NCBI GenBank assembly: GCA_963922205.1
Contig: CAWUHX010000158.1
Coordinates: 186,001-250,000, forward strand
Direction of reading: 5' to 3'
Source of the DNA: Romanomermis culicivorax
Taxonomy: Eukaryota; Nematoda; Enoplea; Mermithida; Mermithidae
Length of the DNA stretch: 64,000 bases
Below are positions 46,401 to 61,400 of this stretch, piece by piece. The notes beneath the pieces are model-generated. The model was not told the origin of the DNA. It saw only the letters and a list, made by a program, of their open reading frames with translations, and did not search any database. The position numbers and the translations under genes are program-made. Numbering within the stretch: position 1 is the stretch's first letter; each line of letters begins with the position of its first letter.

Positions 46401-49400
46401 AGCCACTCCTTAGTACGATAGGAGGAGGCTGCTACAGTAATCATCAAAGCTTCTTGCAGGAAAAGAAGCTGGTCGAGTTGAAGGCCAAAAATAGTTCGCA
46501 CTGGCCTTTCTTGGTGGAGAAGTGGCCAGTGCACATACATTCCTGTGAAGATGCTGGAAGGAGGCCTCTGGAGGGATCCTGACTGTTTGTTGGAGTTGTC
46601 TGACAAGTACAGAAATAGTTACAAAAGGACGCGAACATGAAAGTGAACAAATATAAACATAAACGAGCATACTGTAGGAAATGAAGGTATACTGTAATAT
46701 CACATGAGCGGCTTCCCCTGACAAATTCCATAATATATAGTGTTTTAGAACTTTTGAATACTGTATGGTATCAATTTTTTCGTGTTTTTTTGATACAATG
46801 TGCCATTTTTGTAAGAGTACTTATTGTAAAAATTCTTTTTTGGTGCTTTTCACGAATTAACGTGTCGGCAAACTTTCATGCGAAAATCATCATTTTTTCC
46901 TTCTCAAAAGCAACTTTATTGGTCTATTTAAGCCCTTGGAACCACTGAATTTTAGTGTAAAATATTGCTGACTCATCTGTATACTAATGAACAAAAATTA
47001 ATGCAGCTATCTCATTCGTGTAACGACGGGTGTGAAAATGCACCAAAAAATGACAAACTCATAACATTTTAATTTTTGATTACTGTAGTGCAAAGAATTT
47101 ACATTTTTATGCAAAATGAATGCCAGGTTCGTTCTCAGCATCGAATGCTGTGTTATATATCTTATCTCGAAATATACAGTTTTATTTTCATTCAGAATCA
47201 CTTCCAACCACCACATAAAGAAGCTAAATTTGTCATAAATCTTGGGAGCATGCAAGAGAAACTGATTATTATAATCTATTTTTTCTTTAGTCCCTAGAAA
47301 TTGGACGCGCAAAATTAGTGAGAATGACGAGCGGAATGTAGTTATAAAAGATCCGTCGAAGTCCGCAGCCGATAAAACGATTACGACATGGACATTCATA
47401 TCTGGTGGGAAATACATTGAAGGTGAAAAATTTTTTAACCATTTTCGGTTGTCACGAAGCCAATAATCCAGCTGACTGCCGTCGAAATTTTTAAATTGTA
47501 GGAATGAAAAGTTACTCTTTTTCTCAAGCTGCACGTGAGCTGCTTTATCAGCTCGAAATGTTGAGAGTGGCCAAAGCAGCCACCTCAACTACAAATTATT
47601 GCAAAGAGAGCGCCTTTCCCGCCGCTCGGTTGGCTCAGTTGGTTAGAGCGTGCGGACGGTAGCCGCAAGGTCCTGGGTTCAAGTCCCAAACCGAGCCTAA
47701 CTTTTACTGAAGCCCCGAATAGCGGGAAAAGGTTGCCTCAACAGAAGGCACAGTAACTTCAACGCGCAAAACATGTCACTGAAGTAGTACTGCATCCTGC
47801 ATTGCTTACAGCTTGAGGGCAACATGTGTGCTATCATGAGCACGCACCGACCTGTAGCTATGTAAATGACAATTGTATAACAGTGCTGCGTCTTAGGGCA
47901 ATGATGTTTCAGTTCAGAAGCCAATTTGAGCGAAACTCACATAAAGTTCTGGGAGCAACCCAACTGTGGTGAAGTTCAGTCAGTAGAACGTTCCAAGTTG
48001 TTGCGTTTGACATTAACTGGCGTTGCACACGTAAATATAAATTTCACTGTATATTTCACATTGTAGCTCCCGAACAACCTTCATGCGCTACTGTCAACTG
48101 GTTCTCTTTAGGAGCTTTTTTAGCCATGCAAGTCCGGCTGCGAATTTTTTCCTCAAATTTCCTAATTATACCATAGCTTCTTTCATCATTAAAAGTCGTG
48201 TAGGATATTATTAAAAACGGTTCGGGCAATTTGTCCCGCTTTTTAGAAGCCTTCGAATTGTACTACAAGAAATTGTCACATTTGCTGCTGTAAAACTGTT
48301 CCAGGAAGAAATCCGTGCGGCGCTAAATAATTTTCTCTAGGATAAGTCACCTTCATAATGCATGTCTGACCATACAGGAGCAGCAGAAGCAACAAATCCT
48401 TGCAATGCTAAAGAAGATCTTAGACCGAGCAACACGTCCAAAATCGAAAAAATCGAGTTTTTAGAGTACATAGTTTAGGGTACTTGTCAACACTCATGTA
48501 CAGTAGCCTATATTTGCTGTAGTCTATTCATTTTCAAATGAGCCTCAGAAAGCAAAATAATCCTTAGAAATCGGCGAGCACACGATAAACTTGCATCGTA
48601 GGCCGAAATTTTTGTTATCTCAATTTTTTCATTTCACTGCTACAGTCAACTCGAGAAGGAAAAGTGTCCTTTACGCAGGTTGTTTACTATTTACATGAAC
48701 ATCTTTCCGCTCGTCGAGACTCATTTGGATAAAATAGACCCTGGGTTCAAGACCCGGTGAGCGAACTTCTATACTGTACCATTTGAAAAATTTTCCAATA
48801 AAACTTATGGAGCTGCGAACCAAGAAAAAAGGATGCGAACATAGCATCTGAAATTTGAGGATAATTATAATTAAATTTAAAGCAGCCAGAACTCCGTCAA
48901 AAATTCACATATACCGTTTGAACTCATGTTATTGTACAGATCTCAACGAGATCTGTCGATTGATAATCATTTTTTTGCGTTGTTAAAAAAAATATCCATG
49001 GTCGCATAGAAAAGTTACTATTTCCCTCCATTCCGACGTGTGAAAGCAAATAATGTGTAGAGGTAATTCCAGCCTCACGTATAATAAGGTTTTTGGGCAA
49101 CAGAAGTTGAATATTCGAAAACGTTACTTTGCTTATGCCAATCCGGGTCCGCGATCCGCGAGTAGATCTACGTTGTACTAGTACCCCGAACAGTAGAGTA
49201 TTATAATCGTGTTATCGACAAGATACATAATTTTTTTAGGACCCACTCCGTCCGTATTTTGCGATAAACCATTTCATATTTCTTTGTGAAAACTTCGCTA
49301 CGGCAAATAATCATTCATTTTTTACGTGTACAGTAAATGCTTCATTTTCCGTATGCATTATCTTAACATACCATTAACAACCTCGCATCTCTTACATGAT

Positions 49401-52400
49401 TTCTGGTTTGAAATTGCGGCGAACTGTGCTTACTACTGCAGTTTTACGGTTCCGCATTTTTCCGGGACCGCGCAAAGGGATGTCATTGAGAGAGCCGCAA
49501 CCGACCCGCAATTGCGGGCCGCAAATGTTGCGGCCGCAAAAAATCCGGCCATCTATGCTTGCCGCTTACCAAAGAAAACAAATAATTTCAGACTCATACC
49601 TGCCCGCAAGGAAGATTAACTTTTGTGTGTGGCTGAAACCGACGTCAGGATCAGGATTAAATGAAAAATGTTAGTGAAACCCAAAACCCTAAACCCGAGC
49701 TCGAAATGATCCCGACGTCGAGATAATCTCGAGCTCGGTATGATCTCGACGTTAGTGAAACCGCTGAAACCGAGGTTTTATTTTTTGTGGTCGAGATAAT
49801 CTCGAGTTCGAGCTTAAACCACTTTAGTGAAACCGGCACCTGGTGTTCTTGTACCATTGATTTTTCTTCATAGAACAACGAATATTAATTTTAGCTTTGT
49901 TTTATAGTTTGCGAAGTTCGCCGCAACTGCCGTTTTAGCTCTGATCTGGATAAATTTGCAAACACCGAAGGTGAGAACAGTTCGTTTAGGATCCTTCGGG
50001 GAGAGCTTGTCCTGAAGATTTCATCGTGAGTCTTCTAATGATAGCGCAGAGTGGGGTTTAATGAAATGAACCTGATATCTTGCCGAATCATTGCATTGCT
50101 ATCAGTTGTAGTTCAAATCTAATGACACATCGTCTACTCCTATATAAAACCATCAGTTCCTACAAAACGGAAAATGCCTCAAATAACGTGTCAAGTGGAA
50201 AATCGTTCACGCACAGCTTTTACTTTATAATTCTATACTCACTAAATTTCTGTTGGTGGTCTGTTCTTCACGATGTGTGGCTTGACAGAGAATACAAAAA
50301 AAATATTGGGTAGACCGATATCATTATCATCGGAATTGTTCATACGGTGCTTCTAGTGTAGTAATTCCACTCGAAAAAATGACAATGGTCAGTTGAGCAG
50401 ACTCACCAATTTACACACTAATGTGAGTTAAGGTTGAGCAGGATCTCGTAAAAATATTTCGTTATTCATACAATTATTTCAAGAAAAATATACTCTATTG
50501 TAACTGCCTTCTGGTTTTATTATTCGGTACATTTGAAGGATGTTGGAAGGCTGTTCTTATTAAAATGTTGAACTGTTACTGAACTCAACTGATCCGACGA
50601 TTTAATAGCGAAGCATAAAGTTAAGAGTTTAAAAATAGACCACTTTTCATTATCTTACGATTTTTGCTTTTATCGGATGATCGTGAGCAGATTTTTCTAC
50701 TATATATCCGAATAGATGATGGGGCTGGAATGCAGAATGTAGTCTGAAAACTAGAATGGAAGTAGAGTTGAGTATTATAGCTAACTTTATCCTAGATAAC
50801 TAGAAAAGCAAAATCAAGTTGTCGGGCGCCAGTCCGGGATAGCTCGAAAAAAATTCCGAGCGGAAAACTTGCAACAGACAAGAAACCTAAATAGGGATGA
50901 CAGTTTTCACCTGTTAAGTCTACAGTAATTACACGTGTATACGCATTATAGTGAGCTAAAGCGAATACTTGCGAGTTATTCCGATACACATACGCTTATA
51001 TACTATTCCTTAAGCTCAGGCTTAGAGGCGGAGCGAAGCGCCCGAAGAGCGAGAGCGAAGCCGCTTAGGCGTGCGCTGGGCGCTCGTCCTGCCAATTCAG
51101 TCATAAATTGTGAAATTTGCTTCCGGCAATTCATCAGCTGTCGATATTTGAAAAAAAACAACATAGTTTACACTCTGAAACGTGCAGCCAGAAAAAGTTT
51201 AATGTGTAATTTTGGCAGGTTACTCCTAACCATGTTTTCTAATACGTTTGCTAAGTATATGTTACTAGTTTATTAGAAAATGCCCCGATGGGGCAGAAAA
51301 AAGGAGAATATACTTGCTTCGATAGTTGCCATGCTAGAAAAAAAAGTGGACTAGAATTTTGAGAACTTGGGTCAAAGTTAGAAAAAATTCACTTTCTTTA
51401 TATTGGATTTTCATTCTGTCTCAAAAAAATTTTATATGTCTGTGAAAAACTATATTCTGCAGCTGAGTGCATCAACACACTTTCCAACCGAACATGTGCA
51501 TCTCCGAAATTTTGAGAAGGGCACAGGGGTGGATTTTTTGGCGTTTTTTGTGACAAAATTAAAAAAGAGTTGAACAAAAAACTATTCTTCATAACTAATC
51601 TTCCAGTTTACCTTGGTGAAGTTTGTACTCCCCATGTCCTCCCTCTCACACATGAGTGTTTCTAACTGCATGAGCTTTTTTTCTAAATTTAGTGTCAATA
51701 AGACAGGAATCAACTCTGAGAATGACACATGAAATCCCACTCAGTTTTTTTAGAAAATGCTACAGCACAAAGTATTCTTAGAACTAAATCGATTGTGTAA
51801 GATGTGTGTAATTCACTCATTTTATTCAACATATCCTATGGAGTTCACTCCATAAGTAACTAAGGCCCAGTTGCACTAACAGGGTTTAAGCTCCAGTCAA
51901 GATAGTCTCGAACAAAAAGACGGCTCGGTTTGATTTGAGGTTCAGTACAATTTGAATGTCATCAGGACTTGTCGGAATTATAACTATAATATGTCTCCCT
52001 CACCATTTTTCAGCTAGTGTGAGAGGCAGAAGTTTTGAATCGGTCGGGAGATAGAATGCCATTGGTTTACCATTTTTTTACATTTGAAGTCATGTGCCAT
52101 GTCATTTTCATATAGAAAAATGTTACTGTGATTGATGCCATGGGAAGGACAAAGTGCACGATGCTGCAGAATATACTTTTTCACAGACATAGAAAATTTT
52201 TTTGAGACAGAATGAAAATCCAATATAAAGAAAGTGAATTTTTTCCAACTTTGACTCAAGTTCTCAAAATTCTAGTCCACTTTTTTTTCTAGCATGGCAA
52301 CTATCGAAGCAAGTATATTCTCCTTTTTTCTGCCCCATCGGGGCATTTTCTAATAGACTAGTTCACGTCTTTTTAGTGGGCCTCAAGCATGCACGAAAAC

Positions 52401-55400
52401 TTTCATAGAAGCACATTGAAGTTTTAAATTTGGTCATCTGCACTCCAAAAAAACAATAAAAAAAAACTTCAACCAACGAATTCTCACCTCCAGCAAAAGT
52501 AAAACATGTGTAAACCGCATAGTACTTAAAAAACGTTGTAAAGATACTGAAAGGTGACCATATCTATTGAATTCCTCATGGTTCAGTATACTTCAACCCA
52601 AAAAATCGCAGAAATACCTTTGTTTACACAAATGACTTTTCTCGTGTAAACTGACTCCGTCCATTGAATTCCCCATGGTCAGAAACATCTTCCCTCAAAA
52701 ATCGTAGAAATACATTTGCTTACACTCAATATGAATTAGTGTGTAAAGTGATCACTTTCATTAAATTCCCAGTGGTCGAAAACCCCTCCCACAAAGAGCT
52801 CACGAAAACTGACTTGGTTAAATCTGGAATAATTTTTTGTGTAAAGTGAGACATGCATTGGTTTCCCCGCAGTCGAAAGTCCCTTCTATAAAATATCACG
52901 AAAATACGCTTGTTTACACCCGCGATAGTTTTTTTTTGTAAGATGATCGCGTTCATCAAATTCTCCGTGATCGAAAACCCCGTTCACCGGAAAATCACGA
53001 AAGTACATTTGTTTACAACTGGGATAAGTTTTTACGTAAAGCGATCGCATTCATCAAATTCCCCGTGGTCGAAAACCTCTTCCAGCAAAAAATCACGGAA
53101 ATACGTTTGTTTACACACGGGATAATTTTTGGTGTAATATGATCACATTCATTGAATTCCTCGTGGTCGAAAATCCCCTCCACAAGAAAATTACGGCAGT
53201 ACGCTTGTTTACACCGTGAATAATTTTTTTGTATAAAGTGAGGCCGTCTATTGAATTATCCACGGTCGAAAACTCCCTCCGCTGAAAAATCACGGAAATA
53301 CACTTGTTCACACCCGGGATAATTTTTCGTGTAAAGTGACCGTGTCCATCAAATTCCCAATGGTCGAAAACCCTTGCAGTCCAAAAATCGCAATAAGGCT
53401 ACAGGTTTATTTGAAACTGCAAAAAAATTAATAGTGCATTATGCAGCAAAAAAATTTTTTTTGAACCCATATGTATTATATACCAAAATTGGGGAATTTG
53501 GCGTTTTCCGGGACTTTGGACAACCATATAATTGAATTGAGGCCATATTTCAAAAAAAGAAAAATTCGCATTTGAGATTACACCCCCAAGATGCTTAGGC
53601 CGAAGTATGGAGGTTGGATATGGCACACCGATTGCTGGGCATGGTGGAACTGGGGGACCTTAAAAAGTGCGTTTTTTACCTGTTTTTGGGGCCCCACCGA
53701 GCACCACCTGCAGATAGAGGCGAAATGACAAAAGACACCCCTTAGTTTGTCCCTATGCCCGATATTATGCAAAAAACCCGAAGGTTTTAGCTCTTACCGT
53801 TTTGGCTCTAGAGGGAGGGGACATGAAATTTGTGGGCCAAGTATATTATAGGTTGACGCTGTCGCGCCACCTATGATTATGTGCCAGACCATATACTGCA
53901 ATTATTCCGATGATAGAGATAAGTCTACATAAATTATTGAATTTGCTTGTTTTGTTTCACTTTTCACGAAATTTTTGAACGATTTTTTATTTATGAACGT
54001 CTTATGTTTGCTAGTGCTTTTTTGGCTCATCAAATGCAAAGTGATGTGTTGACTCGACCCATTATTTTTTCAGATCTGCAAGACCCCGACTGTCAAAAAC
54101 GGATAAACAGAATAAAGCCCATCCTTCTAATACAAGATATTTTCGTTACCAGTCGGAATCCTTGTAATTTCGGTGAATTGAGAGGTAAGAATTAAATTTG
54201 GCTGTAGTCCGTCGAGTCCCGGAGTATAAAATGGTTCATAGGCAGATGAAAACCCGGTATATCGTATGCCAAGATTTTATTTTTTCAAGTTTTAGTTGCA
54301 TTGCTGAGAAATAACACGGCGGCAACGTATCAGATGATTAACGTCTTCCGTGTTTCGGGGCTTACCTGAAAAAATGGAAAAAAATACTTGAATGAAAAAT
54401 GAAAACTTGAAAAAAATGAAAACATAAAAAAATGTGGCTTTAATTTCTCAAACTGCTAGTTCGGCGTGTGGGTAGTAGATGGTAGGGACCTGTATGGACC
54501 AGAGAAGTACGGCTTGGCCAAACCGATTCTTCGGCCTGTACCCGGCCCCGCACATCAACGGACCGAGAAAAAAAGACCGGCCCAGCCCACAAAAGCCCGT
54601 CTTCCGAAAGTTAAATACTATATGATTCAAAATCCAAAAAATTAAAAAACACATCATAGAATCGCAGCCAGTCGAAATCATTTCTTGAAAATATCAAACC
54701 ACATAGTTTTCCAGAATTGATTTTTTTGGCGTAAATCTGGAACGATATGTCTCTACTGAAACTGCATTCACTAGCTATAGTTGAAACTAGAATCGATAAA
54801 ATCCTTCATACAACTATTACTATAAGGAAATTTGTATATTTTCCATTTCAACCAATCCACAATATAGTCAATTTCTAATTTTTCAACAGCCGAGTATTTT
54901 TTGAACATCTGGGCTTTCAACAGCAGTTTTTCTAATAATATATCGAACAAACTGATAAGTTCACTGATGCTCTAAAATAGCATGGATAATTTTTTTATTC
55001 TGGCTACAATAGCAATGCTACTCCATGAAAGCTGGTAATTTTGAATTTTGAACGCATAAAATTGAAATTTTTTCTGCAGTGATTGCAATAGGTGTTTACT
55101 CTCTACAGAAGGATAGTCACTATTACTGTCGATCATTGAATGAAAACGTAATAGAACTAAAGATAATAATGGCGTTTTTGTAACCCCAGTTGTATATAAA
55201 ATGGAGACAAGTAATTGTTCCTCCAAGCAAATTGTTATCAATAACATACGAATGACGTTGCAGATTTTTTAAAATCAGCTGGATGTAAATTTGAGATGCT
55301 GGCTTGTCATCATTCGAAGCATTATCATTGAAGACGAAAGAGGAAATGATACAAAAAGTGGCACCACATGAAAATAAGGCGTTTTCCTTTTGTCACTTGA

Positions 55401-58400
55401 AAAATATGCAGTCGAAAAATAAACACAAGTGAAAAAATCATTAAATTGAGGTATTAAGTTACAGAACAAAAATTTCTGTGTCTAAAACACACATCAAATA
55501 GAATAGTACATCAAATTTCAAATTTGAGAAACTCCAACGATAATGTATAAGTATTTCACGTGGCCTTGAAGTCTGCCCAATCGACAAAAATAGTCTAGCC
55601 TTGAATAGAAAAAGCATCAAATTCATGAAAAAGATATCACTAAAATTGAAAATTCAGATTGAAAAATCTGTTGAGTGTGTTATCATGGGTGTAATGAAGA
55701 GCAAATGACTAAAGCCAATCAAATAACATGACATACGGTAAATATGTATCTGATCAGAAATTTATTTTTAATGTTTCCACTTACTTATCTTTCATGAGCT
55801 TTTAAGGGCCTGAATCCCCACGCTCGACCCGGTCCACTGATTTTTTCTCCGGCGCAAGCCCGGGCAGCTCAGCGGCAGCATGGACCGCCTACGCAGGACC
55901 CTAGCATACATGCACAGCGTAGAAATTCTACTGCGGATCATCAAGGACAGGGGTAGAATACAATTATTTTTCGTTCCTGATAATGAAAAGAAAGGTCTTA
56001 GAAAGGTTTTCTAGTGTGCAAACAGCATATTATTACAACTATATTAGTCAGATGTGAGAGATAATTTGCTTAGACAGCACTTTTTGGAGTTTTAATGTTA
56101 CCCCTTTGGAATCAAGTATGCTTTGTTAAGAAAAATTGTCAAACTACAGCATCATTTATATTTCTATGACGACTCTGTCTTTTCCTTAGTTGATTTTCCT
56201 TCGTCAACTTCTCAATCATAGCTGGTTGAGTCAAATCTGCTGGGAGTCAGCAAGAATCTGCTGGGGGTCAATAAAAATCTTGCGGGGGTCAAACCCCGAA
56301 GTCAAACCCCCAACCCCCCCCCCCCACGTGCATGTATGGTCATGATTCTAAAAGTTCAGATGAGCTAAATGAATAAGATATCATAATCACTTATTCGTCA
56401 GTGCATAATAGTGAACGATGAAAACATATTTCAATAAATTTGATGTCCGTTCTAATACGAATGTAATACATAAGCATTCGATGGCCAACATGGTGATTTG
56501 AATAATGAAACATTCTACTTCAAATGCCTCGACTTAACTAGCGTATGTATCATCCGATTGGCCAACTCTTAGCTCGATTAAAAGCTCCGCCTAAAATAAA
56601 GTTAAACACTGGGTAAAGTTCCCCCATTATCATAGTTCATTCGAGCTGGCTAACTTTTAGCTCGTTTTTATTTTTCCATGTCATCACGTTCTGTTTGTTC
56701 CAAAGCGCCTTTCGGTTCTGTTAATATGTCATCTTTGCATGGTACTCTTTCGAGCCACCATAGCTGCAGTGTCGTTCGCCACAGATCAGCTCATCGACGT
56801 CTTTCCAGGCGCAAATCGTCTTCCAGTTCGTCTAAATCGACCAATTCCCGAAGTTCTTCAACCATTTGCGGTTCTACTGCAAATTTGTCATCGGATAATT
56901 GACACTTAGCTTCTTAAATCGCCAAGAACGATTCTTCTCAGGCTCAGGGTTCCATTGAACCAATTATTGAAGGTTCCTCCTTAAAGGTTTTTCCTTCTGA
57001 CTATTTACAACAAGGTTCCATCGAACCTATGACAAATCCGGAACCACCTTTGATGGTTTGAGATGATGGCTTAGTTCAGCTGGACTCTGCTTCTATGCAT
57101 TCCGTTCTAAAGGAGCCTCTGCCTCATTCCAATAACCCTTTGGTTTTGGATGACAATTAAAGCCTGATGTCAGCCGGCTATTTGGTCGATCACAAATATT
57201 CACGATCTGCTGCTTCATCTACCAGCAAAGCAGCTTTTCTGACTTTTTCGGATTCTTTGAAACTGGAATGTGAATGCTTGCTGCTTACAAGCAGGACCCA
57301 GGATGTGGTTATATCAGAATTACGAGGTTATTTTGAGCATCCTTTGTTATGTTTGGAATGTTACTCGAAAATGTTGGTTCCAGATTCCCAAGTGGCTTTA
57401 GCCCCAGTTATAGTCGAGGACCTTAGATGTTTCTTAGGAAGAAACAAGAAACAGCTTATTAGAAAAGATGAACATTTTCATTGTTTACAACAGTCTACCA
57501 TTGAATGAGCCCACCCGTTGGTGGGCGTAATTGTTGAACAGTATCAAGGATCATTTGATCCAGTTTGTGCTTCTAATGCTATTAAGCGCAGCCTTCGTCA
57601 CATCACCTTCATTTTACAGGATATTCTTTATGACAGGCACTGCAAAATTCTATAAAATGTGGAAATAGTAAGCTATTTGTTTAAGGACATTGCATCCATG
57701 CCCGTTTCATCGGAGGAACCGGTAGCCTGCTGTAGAGATGCAGACATGATATTATCGCCACCTCTACTCTTTGGCAAGTCTTTGTGTGGCAGTTTCAAAG
57801 ATCATGTTCATAAAAATGTTCTGCATGATGCTCTCAGGAAATTGTCATCTTTTGCACCTAGACAATCGTCGGTTCATGGGTTTGAAGCCCCTTCGTCTGT
57901 TCATGGTGCATCGCATCAACTTTCCCAAAGTTTGCGTTTCTATTCCAGCACCAGAAAGTTTTGAGACTGTCCTATCCATTCTGGGGATTCTTTCTGGTAC
58001 TGAGTGCAAGATTTTTGCATCTTGCTCATTACCACTAATTGCTGGCTGCTTAGCTTTTTTCCTTACTAATTGGTCTAGATTGACATCTGATAGATGGCCA
58101 TTAAACACAGTGTCAGGCCTGCAGATCGAATGGGAAAGTATTCCACCTAAACAGAAAGTTAGGCCTTCGCCAATCAATTTTCACCTCAAGATCAGTCTGT
58201 AGCATCTAAAGAGTTCATTTCCCTTTTTGTCTAAGGGTGCTATCGAACCCGTACCTTCCTTTATCGCCCCTTCTGATCTTTATGCACCTCGTTTAGTTTT
58301 CCCAAAAAGAATGGTGATATGCGCCCAATTAGTTCGTGACCCCTCAATGCTTATGTAAAATATGAGCATTTTAAAATAAAAGGCATCTTTATGCTAAAAG

Positions 58401-61400
58401 ATTTATTGCGTTTGAACTATTGTATGGTTAAAATTGACTTGAAGGATGCTTACTTTGCTGTCCCTGTTTATATGAATGACCGAAAGTTTATCTGTTTTGG
58501 ATGGGACAATCATTTGAATCAGTTTACGTGCATGCCCGTTGGACTTTCTTCAGCTCCACGGGTTTTTTACGAAATTATTGGAGCCTGTAGTTTCTGCTTG
58601 TCGTCAACTTGGTATTCGCATAAAAATTTATTTAGACGATATGTTAATTTTAAATGCATCCTATGAGAAGCTAAAAGCTGATGCCCGTTTTGTGAGGTTT
58701 CTTTTGGCCCAGCTCGGCTTCATAGTTAACAGTGAAAAATCGGAATTGGCGCCAAAGACGTCAATCACTTTTCTCGGTTTGATTATTTCTTCCAAAACTT
58801 CAACACTAAAAATTCCGCACGATAAAGTTGATGACATTTTGAGGCAATGTATTTCTCATCTACAGAAGCATACTGTAAAACTGCTTGTCGCAGCTTGTTT
58901 ATTGGGAAAATTCGATCCAGTTAGTCAGGCTTTGTTACGTGCTAGTCTATTCTCTAGAGAATAGCAGACTTGCTTGATTTCTGGTTTAAAACAACAAAAT
59001 TATAATCACCACATTATTCTTTCATATGAAGCCAGAAAAGAACTTGAACTTTGGGCTAAACAGTTAAATTCCTAGAATGGTAGAAACATTTTTCCAGACC
59101 CTGTTTGTCGAACCATCTTTTCAGATGCTTCTGATGACGGCTGGGGCGTTTTTTGAGATTCCCACAAAGCTGATGGTCTCTGGAAAAACAATGAATTAAA
59201 TTTGCATATAAAGTATAAAGAACTTTTAGCAGCCTCTACGGCCTAAGAATTTTTGCTTTCATGCATGATAATTCTATAGCTATTGCCTACATCAACAAGC
59301 TAGGTGACACTAAAATAGATTCCTTTGCCATTTGTCCATTAAAATTTGGTCTTGGTGCCTCAATCGTCACCTGAACATTAAAGCAACACATATTCCTTGA
59401 GAATTTAACATTGAAGCTGATTGATTATCCCGAAATTTTGCTGACAGCAGTGACTGGCATTTGAATGCAGCAATTTTGATTTTTTTTTAAATAAAAAATG
59501 GGGTCCTCCATTGATCTTTTTGCTTCAAGGCATAATATCCATTTAGAACATTTTGTTCCATGGAAGCCAGACCCTGATGCTTCTGCTTTTGATGGTTTTA
59601 CTCTTTGCTGACATGAATTTTTCGCTTTTGTTTTTCCTCCTTTTGCTTAAATTGGCAGGACTATTCAGAAATTTAGATTAGACTCTGCTACAGCTGTGCT
59701 AATTGTTCCAGTTTGGCCGACTCAAGCGTAGTGGCCCCAACTGCTGGCTCTAGCTGTCAACTTTCCCTTATTGCTTCCCCAAACGTCGGATCTTCTATCG
59801 GACCCATTAGGGCTTCCTCATCCCATCGTGCTAAGCAAAATACTTCGCCTTTCGGCTTGGAAAATATCAGGAGTTATTGGCAGACCAGCGGCATTACAAA
59901 GGAGGCTGCCGACATCATGCTTCAATCATGGTCTAGCAGAACACAGAAACACTACAATTCGGCCATTAAAAGTGGCATTGCTGGTGTTCTCGATGATAAA
60001 TCGATCCCTTTCGACCTGCTGCATGCGAATTAGTTCACTATTTATTGCTTTTGCATAAAAGTAATCTAAAATACAGCACCTTAGCTGCAGCTAAATCAGC
60101 TATTTTTACCTATTTATAGTCTGTTTTTTATACAATGCTTCCAAATAGAAAAGTGACACAAATCAGAACTGTCGTCAAAATCATTTACACAGTTACTCTA
60201 AAATTTTTTTGCCCGAAAAATTGTTAAAGGCTGAGTCAATACACTCACAAAGTTCCAGCCCTATACGATATATCGTTTATCAGAAAATCGTAAAAATCTG
60301 AAATACTACTTGCTTTCCAGTTTCATTATTTAGAGGCATTTCAAGAAAAACAAACTATAGGTGAAATTCGCTGCGACCTGACAAATATTCATTAATCACA
60401 CGTTTCTTGAAAGGATCTTTTAACCTTAATCCACCTAAACCCAGTTATGCCTCAACATAAGATATTGCTCTTGTTCTTCATTTTTTGAAAGATCTCTGGC
60501 CTAATGTAACTCCCATTTCCCCTCAAGACTTGAAGTTGCTTACTTTAAATCTATCACGTTGTTGTCATTAAGCTCCCCAAAGAGGGCACCTGAAATTCAA
60601 AAGTTGGACATTCGTTAAATAAAATTTTTCGAGGACTTTATTCTTATTACTATTCCAGCGATTACTAAAACCAGACGTGGTGGTCCTCCTGTTTCTTTCA
60701 AAATTTTCAAATTTTCGGAATCCCGTTTATGCTCCTACATTTATTTTCAGCTCTATCTGGATGCAACCAAAGCAATCAGTGGCTCTGAAAGTCAATGTTT
60801 TCTATCGTTTTTTTTGAAACCTCAGAAGCCAGTTTCCACTGTGACGATTTCCCGTTGGATTAAGACGGTTTTGCGCCTTTCGGGCATTGACACCAGTTTT
60901 TAAACCACATTTGACACGCTCTACTTCGGCTTAGAAAGCTTTTGTTTCGGGCTGCCCACTTGCTTTTATCCTGTCATGCCAACTGGAGTTCCCAGTCCTT
61001 AACTTCAAAGCGGTTTTATCAGAGGGATATAGACTTACCAAATTACACGAATTTTGTCTTTGATAATGCCCTAAGCTTTAAACACATACGCTAGTTAAGT
61101 CGAGGCATTTGAAGTAGAATATAAGATTTTGCAAGGCCTGAAAGGCCGAAGTGAAATCATTATTCTACTAAAATGCCGAGACTTAACTAGGCCCTCCCTT
61201 CCCATCCCTTCAAGGGTTTTTTCTCGTTTTTAACCATACTTTTTTGTAGAACTCGGGGCAACAATAATCGTTTTCCAAAACAAGGACATTTTTTTCTCGC
61301 CATTCAGCCCATTAATTACCTATTCGAAGACCCGAAAAATTTGTATTTTGTCTTACCGTCGACCTTTTTTTTGTTGGACTTGATTAATGTTTTTATATTT

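Noticed and set aside
47007-47588. 193-aa minus-strand ORF
   Set aside because: It overlaps plus-strand exon 2, which has proper splice sites and phase; the ORF shows no domain.
48738-48770. Second tRNA gene
   Set aside because: Only a T-arm look-alike is present; the anticodon arm cannot be formed.
49240-49297. Possible extra exon after TTTTTTTAG
   Set aside because: Opens in the right phase but has no donor that keeps phase 1.
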